Source of the DNA: Streptomyces davaonensis JCM 4913 | GTDB lineage: Bacteria; Actinomycetota; Actinomycetes; Streptomycetales; Streptomycetaceae | Assembly (NCBI RefSeq): GCF_000349325.1 | Contig: NC_020504.1 | Location: forward strand, 7,226,053 to 7,290,052 | DNA length: 64,000 nucleotides | Direction of reading: 5' to 3' | Shown: one piece after another, positions 18,648-26,385 of the stretch | Layout of the letters: every line of letters begins with the position of its first letter | Position numbering within the stretch: position 1 is the stretch's first letter | Position numbers and translations under genes: made by a program | The notes under the pieces: model-generated | Told to the model about the DNA's origin: nothing | The model's input: the letters and a program-made list of their open reading frames with translations, nothing else | Databases searched by the model: none

Positions 18648-20084
18648 ATGCGCCGAGCGAAAATCGTCTGCACCCTGGGACCCGCCACCGACTCGTACGA
18701 CCAGATAAAGGCACTGGTCGACGCCGGAATGGACGTGGCCCGCTTCAACCTCAGCCACGGCAGCCACGCCGACCACGAGGACCGCTACCAGCGCGTGCGC
18801 AAGGCCTCCGACGAGACCGGCCGCAGCGTCGGCCTCCTCGCCGACCTTCAAGGCCCGAAGATCCGCCTCGGCCGCTTCACCGAAGGACCCGTACTCCTTG
18901 AACGCGGCGACACCTTCACCATCACCGTGGAAGAGGGCGCGCAAGGCGACCGCGAGAGCTGCGGAACGACGTACCAGGGTCTCGCCGCCGACGTCACCCC
19001 CGGCGAACGCATCCTCGTCGACGACGGCAAGGTCTGCCTCGAAGTCACCGCAGTCGACGGCCCCCGCGTCCGCACGACGGTGATCGAAGGCGGCATGATC
19101 TCCGACCACAAGGGCCTGAACCTCCCCGGCGTCGCCGTCTCCGTCCCCGCCCTGTCCTCGAAGGACGAAGAAGACCTCCGCTGGGCCCTGCGCACCGGCT
19201 TCGACGTCATCGCCCTCTCCTTCGTACGCAGCGGCCGCGACATCGAGGACGTCCACCGCATCATGGACGAGGAGGGCCGCCGACTCCCCGTCATCGCCAA
19301 GGTGGAAAAACCCCAAGCCGTGGAGTCGATCGACGACATCGTCGCCGCCTTCGACGGCATCATGGTCGCCCGCGGCGACCTCGGCGTCGAAATGCCCCTG
19401 GAACAGGTCCCGATCGTCCAGAAGCGCGCCATCAAACTGGCCAAGCGCAACGCCAAACCGGTCATCGTGGCAACCCAGATGCTCGACTCGATGATCGACA
19501 ACGCCCGCCCGACGCGCGCCGAGGCATCGGACGTGGCGAACGCGGTCATCGACGGCACGGACGCGGTGATGCTCTCCGGCGAGACCAGCGTGGGCAAGTA
19601 CGCCATCGAAACGGTCCGCACGATGGCAAAGATCGTAGAAGCGGCGGAGGAAGACCTCCTGGCGAGGGGCCTCCCGCCTCTGACGGACAGCAACAAGCCC
19701 CGCACCCAAGGCGGAGCAGTAGCCCGAGCCGCAGCCGAGATGGGCGACTTCCTGGGCGCCAAATTCCTGGTCGCCTTCACCCAGTCCGGCGACACAGCCC
19801 GCCGCCTCTCCCGCTACCGCTCCCCAATCCCCCTGCTGGCCTTCACCCCCGAACCGTCAACCCGCTCCCAGCTCAACCTGACATGGGGTGTCGAAACGTT
19901 CCTGGGCCCGCATGTGGAATCGACGGATGCGATGGTCGAGCAGGTCGACGAACTGCTCCTGAAGTACGGCCGTTGCCAGAAGGGCGACACGGTGGTCATC
20001 ACAGCGGGCTCGCCCCCCGGGGTATCGGGCTCGACGAACATGGTCCGCGTCCACCACATCGGCGAGGACGACAGCCCCAAGTAG
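18648..20084 (+). CDS. pyk: Pyruvate kinase
   Basis: A 478-residue glycolytic enzyme (phosphoenolpyruvate + ADP to pyruvate + ATP). It opens with RRAKIVCTLGPAT and FNLSHGSH, contains the active-site Lys in VIAKVEKPQAVESID, MVARGDLGVEMPL, and the substrate-loop signature ATQMLDSMI. The C-terminal allosteric domain ends with TVVITAGSPPGVSGSTN. It is monocistronic: its own AT-rich promoter lies upstream and a strong terminator follows. No ribosome-binding site precedes the ATG. The neighbourhood (pdtaR-type regulator, liv genes) matches the pyk1 locus of Streptomyces. Confidence 0.97.
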   Translation: MRRAKIVCTLGPATDSYDQIKALVDAGMDVARFNLSHGSHADHEDRYQRVRKASDETGRSVGLLADLQGPKIRLGRFTEGPVLLERGDTFTITVEEGAQGDRESCGTTYQGLAADVTPGERILVDDGKVCLEVTAVDGPRVRTTVIEGGMISDHKGLNLPGVAVSVPALSSKDEEDLRWALRTGFDVIALSFVRSGRDIEDVHRIMDEEGRRLPVIAKVEKPQAVESIDDIVAAFDGIMVARGDLGVEMPLEQVPIVQKRAIKLAKRNAKPVIVATQMLDSMIDNARPTRAEASDVANAVIDGTDAVMLSGETSVGKYAIETVRTMAKIVEAAEEDLLARGLPPLTDSNKPRTQGGAVARAAAEMGDFLGAKFLVAFTQSGDTARRLSRYRSPIPLLAFTPEPSTRSQLNLTWGVETFLGPHVESTDAMVEQVDELLLKYGRCQKGDTVVITAGSPPGVSGSTNMVRVHHIGEDDSPK

Positions 20085-20091
20085 CAGGCGG

Positions 20092-20123
20092 AGGGCCCCT
20101 CTTGAGGAGGGGCCCTTTTGTTG
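20092..20123 (+). terminator. Rho-independent terminator of pyruvate kinase
   Basis: AGGGCCCCTC and GAGGGGCCCT form a perfect 10-bp stem with loop TTGAG, followed by TTTGTTGT. It directly follows the pyk stop and overlaps the end of the converging LAGLIDADG gene. Confidence 0.88.
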
Positions 20124-20900
20124 TCAGTGCTTGGGGCCTACGTGGGTGTCCAGGAGGGCTACGGAAGCCTTCCTGGCGACGGAGATGTTGAACGCGTTGC
20201 CGTTGCGGGCGTAGACGGCCCACTCGACCCCGAGCTTGTCGAGGGTGTCGGTGTAAAGCGCCCGGATGTCGTCTGACTTGTTGGTGAAGAAGTACCGCGG
20301 GTACTCGTAGCGCTTGCGCTCGCCGGAGACCATCCGGGTCGTCCAGTTGATGACGCGGCAGCCGTCGGAGTGGATGAGGCCGCGGATGAACTCCCAGGGG
20401 TGAGCGTCGACGACTGCCTGCTGCCAGGGTTCGAGAGTGATGCGGCGCTCGTGCTTCTTGCCGGGACCGTGTTGGGGGAAGAGGCAGGGCCAGTGCCCGC
20501 TGTAGCCGACCACGGAGGTGTATCCGACGGCCTGGACTCGGTACGCCTTCCCGCTGGGGTTGATCGCTTCGACTGCCGCGGCACACGCTTCGATGAGGCC
20601 GGGCCACGAGTCGGCGCAGGCGATGCGGAGGAAGTAGCCCTTCTTCATGCCTGGGCTGATGCAGCCGTCGCCCAGGTACAGGCCCAGCAGGTAGCTGTAC
20701 GACGCCTTGTCCGATGGCGGCTCCGCCGCTGGACCGCAAAGCGAGCAAGGAGTCCGCTGCATACGGGGCAGCGGATCGATGCGCGCTTGCCATGAGCGGA
20801 TAGCGGCGCGAGATATTCCTGTTTCCTTGCTGACGGAGTTGAGACTGCGCCCCTCCGCCACCAAGGCCAGAGTCAGCTTGCGTGTACCGAGGTCGTACAT
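20124..20900 (-). CDS. Stand-alone LAGLIDADG homing-endonuclease-like protein with N-terminal HTH
   Basis: About 258 residues. An N-terminal helix-turn-helix (SLNSVSKETGISRAAIRSW) is followed by a small CSLC segment. Two LAGLIDADG helices come next: YLLGLYLGDGC at about 70-80 and EFIRGLIHSDGC in the second half. Each has the catalytic-type Asp, so this is a pseudo-symmetric monomer. The C-terminus is basic. It is not inside an intein or visible intron; it lies directly downstream of the tRNA at 21007-21079. ATG 20900 is preferred (AGGGTG five bases before); a GTG at 20933 is possible. It could be a free-standing homing endonuclease or a domesticated DNA-binding regulator. Confidence 0.78.
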   Translation of the reverse strand: MYDLGTRKLTLALVAEGRSLNSVSKETGISRAAIRSWQARIDPLPRMQRTPCSLCGPAAEPPSDKASYSYLLGLYLGDGCISPGMKKGYFLRIACADSWPGLIEACAAAVEAINPSGKAYRVQAVGYTSVVGYSGHWPCLFPQHGPGKKHERRITLEPWQQAVVDAHPWEFIRGLIHSDGCRVINWTTRMVSGERKRYEYPRYFFTNKSDDIRALYTDTLDKLGVEWAVYARNGNAFNISVARKASVALLDTHVGPKH

Positions 20901-20938
20901 ACGAACACCCTGTGGGAGTGATCGCGACGACACGCACC

Positions 20939-20978
20939 AAAAAGCGGATGTTCACGAGAACGGGAACATCCGCTTTCC
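20939..20978 (-). terminator. Terminator downstream of the tRNA
   Basis: A 13-bp perfect stem, AAAGCGGATGTTC paired with GAACATCCGCTTT, with a 10-base loop and then a T-run on this strand. It sits some 30 bases past the tRNA 3' end and before the LAGLIDADG gene, so the latter probably has its own promoter. Confidence 0.85.
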
Positions 20979-21006
20979 GGTGAGTCCCTTGGAATCCAAG
21001 GAAAAG

Positions 21007-21079
21007 TGCCCCGAGTCGGATTCGAACCGACGCTGGATGGGTTTTGAATCCATGGCCTCTACCGCTGGGCTACCGGGGC
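21007..21079 (-). tRNA. tRNA with anticodon CAA (nominally Leu) but class I size and imperfect stems
   Basis: 73 nt. The acceptor stem GCCCCGG/TCGGGGC (one G-U), T-arm GTCGG-TTCGAAT-CCGAC and discriminator A are good. The anticodon loop reads TTCAAAA, giving CAA. The anticodon stem ATGGA/CCCAT has an A-C mismatch next to the loop, and the D-stem is only GCC/GGC with an extra A. The variable loop is five bases (CCAGC), whereas bacterial tRNA-Leu has a long variable arm. No CCA is encoded. A strong terminator follows. It is a real tRNA-like gene; its amino-acid identity is doubtful. Confidence 0.8.
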
Positions 21080-21183
21080 CCACCTTCAATGTGAAGGTCG
21101 ACGGTCACCCGCCGTGCCCTCACCTTATCGCAGCTAGGTAGGCTCTTGTCAGCAGCACCCCTGCCCCTGAACGAGGAGCCCCC

Positions 21184-21840
21184 GTGACCGCCCCCGAGTC
21201 GCCCCAGCCCGTAGACGCGCCCGACGACGACAAGTCGCACGTGCCTCCGCTGACGACCCGTGTCGTCATTGCCGAGGACGAGGCTTTGATTCGGCTCGAT
21301 CTCAAAGAGATGCTCGAAGAAGAGGGGTACTCCGTCGTCGGTGAGGCCGGTGACGGTGAGCAGGCCATTGAGTTGGCTCGGGAGCACCGCCCCGACCTCG
21401 TCATTCTCGATGTGAAGATGCCCAAGATGGACGGCATCTCCGCCGCCGAGAAGATCGCCGAGGAGAGCATCGCACCGGTGCTCATGCTCACCGCCTTCTC
21501 GCAGCGCGACCTCGTCGAGCGGGCCCGGGACGCCGGTGCCATGGCCTACCTCGTCAAGCCGTTCAGCAAGAGTGATGTCGTGCCCGCCATTGAGATGGCC
21601 GTGTCGCGGTTCACCGAACTGAGGGAGTTGGAGAAGGAGGTCGCCGATCTCACCCAGCGGCTGGAGACGCGGAAGCTCGTCGACCGGGCGAAGTCGGTTC
21701 TTCAGACGGAGTATGGGCTGACCGAGCCCGCCGCCTTCCGGTGGATCCAGAAGACCTCCATGGACCGGCGGATGTCGATGCAGCAGGTCGCCGAGGCCGT
21801 CATTCAGGACGCCGAGGAGAAGAAGGCTGCCAAGGGCTGA
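21184..21840 (+). CDS. pdtaR: ANTAR-domain response regulator (PdtaR-like)
   Basis: A 218-residue response regulator: receiver domain from about 25 to 145 with EDE acidic cluster, phosphoacceptor Asp76 (LVILDVKMPKMDG) and the LVKPFSK lysine. A helical linker (LEKEVADLTQRLETRKLVDRA) leads to the C-terminal ANTAR RNA-binding domain (AFRWIQKTSMDRRMSMQQVAEAV). ANTAR proteins bind paired hexaloop hairpins in nascent RNA and prevent termination. The mycobacterial homologue works with kinase PdtaS. It starts with GTG 21184 after GAGGAG. A convergent terminator separates it from the liv genes. Confidence 0.93.
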   Translation: MTAPESPQPVDAPDDDKSHVPPLTTRVVIAEDEALIRLDLKEMLEEEGYSVVGEAGDGEQAIELAREHRPDLVILDVKMPKMDGISAAEKIAEESIAPVLMLTAFSQRDLVERARDAGAMAYLVKPFSKSDVVPAIEMAVSRFTELRELEKEVADLTQRLETRKLVDRAKSVLQTEYGLTEPAAFRWIQKTSMDRRMSMQQVAEAVIQDAEEKKAAKG

Positions 21841-21864
21841 GGCCCACGGCACACAGACAGAGCG

Positions 21865-21900
21865 AAGGCCCGCATCCCCGGCGAGGGGAGTGCGGGCCTT
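21865..21900. terminator. Bidirectional terminator between pdtaR and livF
   Basis: AAGGCCCGCA (21865-21874) pairs with TGCGGGCCTT (21891-21900); the loop itself contains TCCCC/GGGGA, extending the stem with one bulged G. It lies between two convergent genes. Confidence 0.85.
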
Positions 21901-21912
21901 TGCCGTGACTGA

Positions 21913-22629
21913 TCAGTCCTCGCCGAGGTAGGCCTTGCGGACCGACTCGTCGTGGAGGAGGTCCTGGCCGGTGCCGGACAGGACGATGTTGCCGACCTCC
22001 ATGACGTGACCCTGGTCGGCGAGCGAGAGCGCCGCCTGGGCGTTCTGCTCGACCAGCAGGATCGTGGTGCCCTGCGACTTCAGCTCGGCGATCGTCGCCA
22101 TGATCTTCTGCATCATGATCGGCGACAGGCCCATGGAGGGCTCGTCGAGCATCAGCAGCTTCGGCTGGGACATCAGGGCGCGGCCCATCGCCAGCATCTG
22201 CTGCTCACCGCCGGAGAGGGTGCCCGCCGCCTGGTTGCGGCGTTCTCCGAGGATGGGGAACAGGTCGTACGCCTTCTGGATGTCCTTCTCGATGCCCTCC
22301 TTGTCCTTCCGGAGGAAGGCGCCGAGCTGGAGGTTCTCGAAGATGGTCAGCCGGGGGAAGATGTGCCGGCCCTCGGGGGAGTGGGCAAGACCCAGCGCGA
22401 CGATCTTGTGGGCGGCGATGCCGGTGAGCGGCTTGCCGTCGAACAGGATCTTCCCGGAAGAGGGCTTGAGGAGCCCCGACAGGGTGCGCAGGGTGGTGGT
22501 CTTGCCGGCGCCGTTGGTGCCGATCAGGGTGACGACCTGGCCCGCCTCCACGCTGAAGGAGATGCCCTTGACGGCCTCGATCTTGCCGTAGGCGACCCGG
22601 AGGTCCTCGACCTCAAGCAGTGCGGTCAC
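21913..22629 (-). CDS. livF: Branched-chain amino acid ABC transporter, ATP-binding protein LivF
   Basis: A 238-residue ATPase: Walker A GTNGAGKTT, Q-loop region SPEGRHIFPRL typical of LivF, signature LSGGEQQML, Walker B LLMLDEPSMGLSP and the H-loop position. It is the last gene of the leftward livK-H-M-G-F cluster and starts with GTG overlapping the livG stop (GTGA). Together with LivG it drives uptake of Leu/Ile/Val (or related amides and peptides) through LivH and LivM. A bidirectional terminator follows. Confidence 0.95.
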   Translation of the reverse strand: MTALLEVEDLRVAYGKIEAVKGISFSVEAGQVVTLIGTNGAGKTTTLRTLSGLLKPSSGKILFDGKPLTGIAAHKIVALGLAHSPEGRHIFPRLTIFENLQLGAFLRKDKEGIEKDIQKAYDLFPILGERRNQAAGTLSGGEQQMLAMGRALMSQPKLLMLDEPSMGLSPIMMQKIMATIAELKSQGTTILLVEQNAQAALSLADQGHVMEVGNIVLSGTGQDLLHDESVRKAYLGED

Positions 22630-23486
22630 TGGGCCTCCCCTTTCGTGCTGGTGGTGCTGGTGGCGTCGGCCGAGGCTTCCGCTGCCTCGACCTCGGCGGC
22701 TTCCGCCTGGCCGGGGTCGCCCTCGAACGGCTCGCCCAGGTATGCGGCGATGACTCGCTCGTCGGCCTGGACGACCTCGGAGGTGCCCTCGACGAGCTTC
22801 TCGCCCTGGACGAGGACGGAGACGCGGTCGCTCAGGTTGAAGACGAAGCGCATGTCGTGCTCGATGAGGAGGACGGCGATGCCCTTGTCGCGGATGGCGA
22901 AGACCAGTTCCTCCGTCGCCCGCGTCTCCTGCGGGTTCATACCGGCGGTCGGCTCGTCCAGGAGGAGCAGACCGGGGTCGGAGGCGAGGGCGCGCGCGAT
23001 CTCCAGCTTGCGCTGCTCGCCGTAGGGGAGGTTACGAGCGAGGTGGTCCCGCTTGTGGGCGAGGCCGATGAACTCCAGGAGTTCCATGGCCCGTTCCTCG
23101 CTGGCCTTCTCCGCCTTCTTGAAGCCGGGGCCGCGCAGCAGCGCCGACCAGAGACCTTCCTTGGTCCGGGTGTGACGGCCGACCAGGACGTTCTCCAGGA
23201 CCGTCATGTTGGCGAACAGCCGGATGTTCTGGAAGGTACGGGCGATGCCCGCCTGCGTGACCAGGTGCGGCTTGGGCGGCAGCACGGTGCCCTTGTAGGA
23301 GACCGTGCCCTCGGTGGGGACGTACAGGCCCGTCAGGCAGTTGAAGAAGGTCGTCTTGCCGGCGCCGTTGGGGCCGATCAGGCCGACGATCTCGCCGGAG
23401 TTCACCGTGAAGTCCACCGAGCGGACGGCGGTCAGACCGCCGAAGCGCATGGTGACGCCGCGGGCTTCGAGTACAGGTGTCGTCAT
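22626..23486 (-). CDS. livG: Branched-chain amino acid ABC transporter, ATP-binding protein LivG
   Basis: A 286-residue ATPase with Walker A GPNGAGKTTFFN, the LivG-specific GIARTFQNIRLF stretch, a signature variant LPYGEQRKLEIARAL, and Walker B LLLLDEPTAGMNP. A C-terminal extension rich in Ala/Glu/Thr/Ser (about 25 residues) goes beyond the usual family length and looks disordered. Its stop overlaps the livF start by four bases, and livM lies six bases upstream. Confidence 0.95.
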   Translation of the reverse strand: MTTPVLEARGVTMRFGGLTAVRSVDFTVNSGEIVGLIGPNGAGKTTFFNCLTGLYVPTEGTVSYKGTVLPPKPHLVTQAGIARTFQNIRLFANMTVLENVLVGRHTRTKEGLWSALLRGPGFKKAEKASEERAMELLEFIGLAHKRDHLARNLPYGEQRKLEIARALASDPGLLLLDEPTAGMNPQETRATEELVFAIRDKGIAVLLIEHDMRFVFNLSDRVSVLVQGEKLVEGTSEVVQADERVIAAYLGEPFEGDPGQAEAAEVEAAEASADATSTTSTKGEAQ

Positions 23487-23492
23487 GGTTCG

Positions 23493-25301
23493 TTACGCCC
23501 CTGCCTTGGTGACGGCCGGTTCGTCGGACAGCGTCGCTTGTTCTGGTACGTCGAGTTGGCCGGTCTCGTGGAATTCGAGCTGGCGGCGGCGGTTGGCGAT
23601 GATGCCTTCCGGGCGGAAGCGCATCAGCAGTACCAGCGCGATACCAAAGGCCAGCAGCGACTTGTCCTGGAGGAAGTTGAGCTTCTCCGGGAGCAGGTAG
23701 AGCAGCGCCGCGCCGAGCAGCGGTCCTGCGACCGTGCCCATGCCGCCGAGGACGACGGCGGCCAGCAGGAACGCCGAGTTGGGCGGCGTGGAACCGGCGA
23801 ACTGGTACGGCGTCGGCACCACGGAGTAGGTCACGTGCGCGCTGACCGTGCCCGCGAGGCCGGCGAGGGCCGCGCCGAGCGCGAAGGCGACGAGCTTGAC
23901 CCGGAAGCCGTTGATGCCCATGGCGGTGGCGGCGGTCTCGTCCTCCCGGATGGCGATCCAGGAGCGGCCGATGCGGGAGTCCGCGGCGCGGGTGTAGACG
24001 AGGACCACGATGGCCATGATCAGGACCATCAGCAGGTAGTAGTTGGCGAACCGGCCGAGGGTGAAGCCGCCGATGTCGTGCGACTCGCCCATGTTGAACC
24101 CGAAGAAGCTCAGGTCCGGGATGGACGGGATGCCGTTGGGGCCGTTGGTGATGTCGGGGCCGGAGTCGCCGTCCATGTTGTTCACGGCGATTCGGAAGAT
24201 CTCACCGAAGCCGAGGGTGACGATGGCGAGGTAGTCGCCGCGCAGCCGCAGGGTCGGGGCGCCGATCAGCACACCGAAGAGCAGCGAGGCGGCGGCGCCG
24301 GTCAGGGCGGCGGCCCAGAAGGGGAACTGGACGCCGGAGAACCGGGAGAACTCGGAGCCGGAGACCAGGGCCGCGGTGTAGGCGCCGACGCCGAGGAAGG
24401 CGACGTAACCGAGGTCCAGCAGGCCGGCGAGGCCGACGACGATGTTCAGGCCGAGCGCGACCGTACCGAAGATCAGGATGTTCACGCCGATGTTGGCGTA
24501 GTGGTCATCGGTCTGGGTGAAGGGGAACGCGATCGCCGCGACGAAGCCCATGGCCAGCGTGAAGCTGCGGTTGTGGGAGACGATGCGGGAGAAGGTGTCC
24601 AGCAGACCCGCGGTGTGCAGCGCCCACAGCGAGAAGCTGATCAGGATCAGGTAGCCGACGAACAGCTCGCCGTATTCGGTGTCGATGCCGTAGGTGAAGA
24701 CGGCCAGGCCGATCGCCGTGACGACGGTGATGATGGCCCGCTCGACCCAGGGCGCGAGGCTCTTCGCGGCGGGGATCCGGTCCGGCTTGGCGACGTAGGT
24801 CTTGAGGTTTTCCTTGAGGTCGTCGCCGAGCTGCTCGGGCAGGGCGAGGGCGCCGAGCACGGGCAGCAGGGAGGCGATGGCCGCGATGTAGCCGCCGGGC
24901 TCCAGGTTCACGATGCCGTTGAGCTCCACGCAGATGGAGATGACGGTGAACCAGGTGGTGGCGAAGCCGCCGAGTGCCACGAGCACCAGCGGCGCGTTGT
25001 TCTTGGCGGGCATCAGCCAGCCCAGGCCGCGGATGCCGTAGGACGACAGCGCGAACAGGGTGGTGAGCAGTCCGGCGACGAAGGTCAGCCACTGGAGGCC
25101 GCCCGGGTATCCGGTGATGGTGAGGTCGCCGGGGAACTCGTCGGTCCAGGTCCAGGCGAGGAAGGCGGAGGCGGCGGTGGCGACACCGCCGGCCAGCAGC
25201 AGGGCGCGGGCCGCGGCGAGCGGCAGGGAGAGCAGTCCGCGGGCGGATGGGGTTGCCGCGGTCTCCGGGGTGTCCGGGGTGGTCTTCTGGATCTCAGTCA
25301 C
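23493..25301 (-). CDS. livM: Branched-chain amino acid ABC transporter, permease LivM (extended)
   Basis: A 602-residue permease, much longer than the 300-420 of most LivM proteins. The C-terminal 300 residues are the standard LivM core (GLNIVVGLAGLLDLGYVAFLGVGAY, then LRLRGDYLAIVTLGFGEI). The N-terminal 250 residues add several hydrophobic helices and a charged cytoplasmic segment (LGDDLKENLKTYVAKPDR), as found in actinobacteria. The start is GTG 25301, four bases after the livH stop. It forms the channel with LivH. The role of the extra helices is unknown. Confidence 0.93.
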   Translation of the reverse strand: MTEIQKTTPDTPETAATPSARGLLSLPLAAARALLLAGGVATAASAFLAWTWTDEFPGDLTITGYPGGLQWLTFVAGLLTTLFALSSYGIRGLGWLMPAKNNAPLVLVALGGFATTWFTVISICVELNGIVNLEPGGYIAAIASLLPVLGALALPEQLGDDLKENLKTYVAKPDRIPAAKSLAPWVERAIITVVTAIGLAVFTYGIDTEYGELFVGYLILISFSLWALHTAGLLDTFSRIVSHNRSFTLAMGFVAAIAFPFTQTDDHYANIGVNILIFGTVALGLNIVVGLAGLLDLGYVAFLGVGAYTAALVSGSEFSRFSGVQFPFWAAALTGAAASLLFGVLIGAPTLRLRGDYLAIVTLGFGEIFRIAVNNMDGDSGPDITNGPNGIPSIPDLSFFGFNMGESHDIGGFTLGRFANYYLLMVLIMAIVVLVYTRAADSRIGRSWIAIREDETAATAMGINGFRVKLVAFALGAALAGLAGTVSAHVTYSVVPTPYQFAGSTPPNSAFLLAAVVLGGMGTVAGPLLGAALLYLLPEKLNFLQDKSLLAFGIALVLLMRFRPEGIIANRRRQLEFHETGQLDVPEQATLSDEPAVTKAGA

Positions 25302-25305
25302 GTGA

Positions 25306-26235
25306 TCACGCCCTGTCCGCGACGCGTTCGCCGAGCAGGCCCTGTGGCCTGACCAGGAGCACGAGGATGAGGAGGCAGAAGGCCCAGACGTTGGCCCAGC
25401 TCTGGCCGCCGAGCTGCTGCATGCCGGGGATCTCGTCGATGTAGGCGGAGGCCAGGGTCTCGGCGATGCCGAGGACGAGACCACCGAGCATGGCGCCGTA
25501 GATGTTGCCGATGCCGCCGAGGACGGCCGCGGTGAAGGCCTTGAGGCCCATCAGGAAGCCCATGCGGTAGTCGATGTTGCCGTACTTCAGGCCGTAGGCG
25601 ACCGCGGCGACCGCGGCGAAGAAGCCGCCGATCGCGAAGGCTATGACGATGATGCGGTTGGTGTCGATGCCCATGAGCTGGGCGGTGTCCGGGTCCTGGG
25701 CGGTGGCCTGCATGGCGCGGCCGGTGCGGGACTTGCGGACGAAGAAGGCGAGGGCGGCCATGCAGATGATAGCGGCCAGGATCAGGAAGATGTCGGCGTC
25801 CTTGATGGTGATGGAGCCGATGTCGTGGGTGGCGTCGAGGCCGGGGAAGGCGATGGCTCGGTCGGCGCCGGGGTAGAAGTTACGGACGACTTCCTGGAGA
25901 GCCAGGGAGAGGCCGATGGCGGTGATGAGCGGTGCCAGGCGTGGTGCTCCGCGCAGTGGTCGGTAGGCGAACCGTTCCGCGCCGACGGCGATGAGTACGG
26001 CCACGAGGCCGCCGCCGATCAGCATGAGCGGGACGGCCACGGCCATCGCCGTGCCGTCGGGGAGGATGTAGAAGTAGACCGTGAAGGCGCCGAAGGCCCC
26101 GGTCATGAAGATCTCGCCGTGCGCGAAGTTGATGAGCTGGACGATGCCGTACACCATCGTGTAGCCGATGGCGATCAGCCCGTACATCGAGCCTAGAAGC
26201 AGCCCGTTGGCCAGCTGCTGCGGCAGGGTGTTCAC
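25306..26235 (-). CDS. livH: Branched-chain amino acid ABC transporter, permease LivH
   Basis: A 309-residue integral membrane protein with about eight hydrophobic helices. The LivH hallmarks are GLLLGSMYGLIAIGYTMVYG at the start, INFAHGEIFM, and LGGIGNIYGAMLGGLVLGIAE near the end. It starts with GTG 26235, preceded by GGAGG at seven bases. It is separated from livK by 150 bases that contain a strong hairpin, and from livM by four bases. It forms half of the membrane channel. Confidence 0.95.
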   Translation of the reverse strand: MNTLPQQLANGLLLGSMYGLIAIGYTMVYGIVQLINFAHGEIFMTGAFGAFTVYFYILPDGTAMAVAVPLMLIGGGLVAVLIAVGAERFAYRPLRGAPRLAPLITAIGLSLALQEVVRNFYPGADRAIAFPGLDATHDIGSITIKDADIFLILAAIICMAALAFFVRKSRTGRAMQATAQDPDTAQLMGIDTNRIIVIAFAIGGFFAAVAAVAYGLKYGNIDYRMGFLMGLKAFTAAVLGGIGNIYGAMLGGLVLGIAETLASAYIDEIPGMQQLGGQSWANVWAFCLLILVLLVRPQGLLGERVADRA

Positions 26236-26326
26236 CGCATGGCCTCCATGTCGCTGGATGTCGTGTGCACTATTCGCGTGCAGGGGTCTCTATGCACTGA
26301 GCGTGTGCAGGGTCTGGGTGTGAGAA

Positions 26327-26363
26327 CGGGCCGCGCGGTCGGGGTCCCCTCCCGCGCGGCCCG
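26327..26363 (-). terminator. Intercistronic hairpin between livK and livHMGF
   Basis: CGGGCCGCGCGG pairs with CCGCGCGGCCCG (12 bp, perfect) around a 13-base loop that can itself fold. It follows the livK stop by about 20 bases. Such a structure usually stops part of transcription and protects the upstream message, giving more binding protein than permease. Confidence 0.7.
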
Positions 26364-26385
26364 CGATGCTGATGCGTTGCCTGGG

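Noticed and set aside
22620..25352. 910-residue open frame on the plus strand across the liv genes
   Set aside because: Antisense shadow of livG and livM with low-complexity composition; the opposite strand encodes clear ABC proteins.
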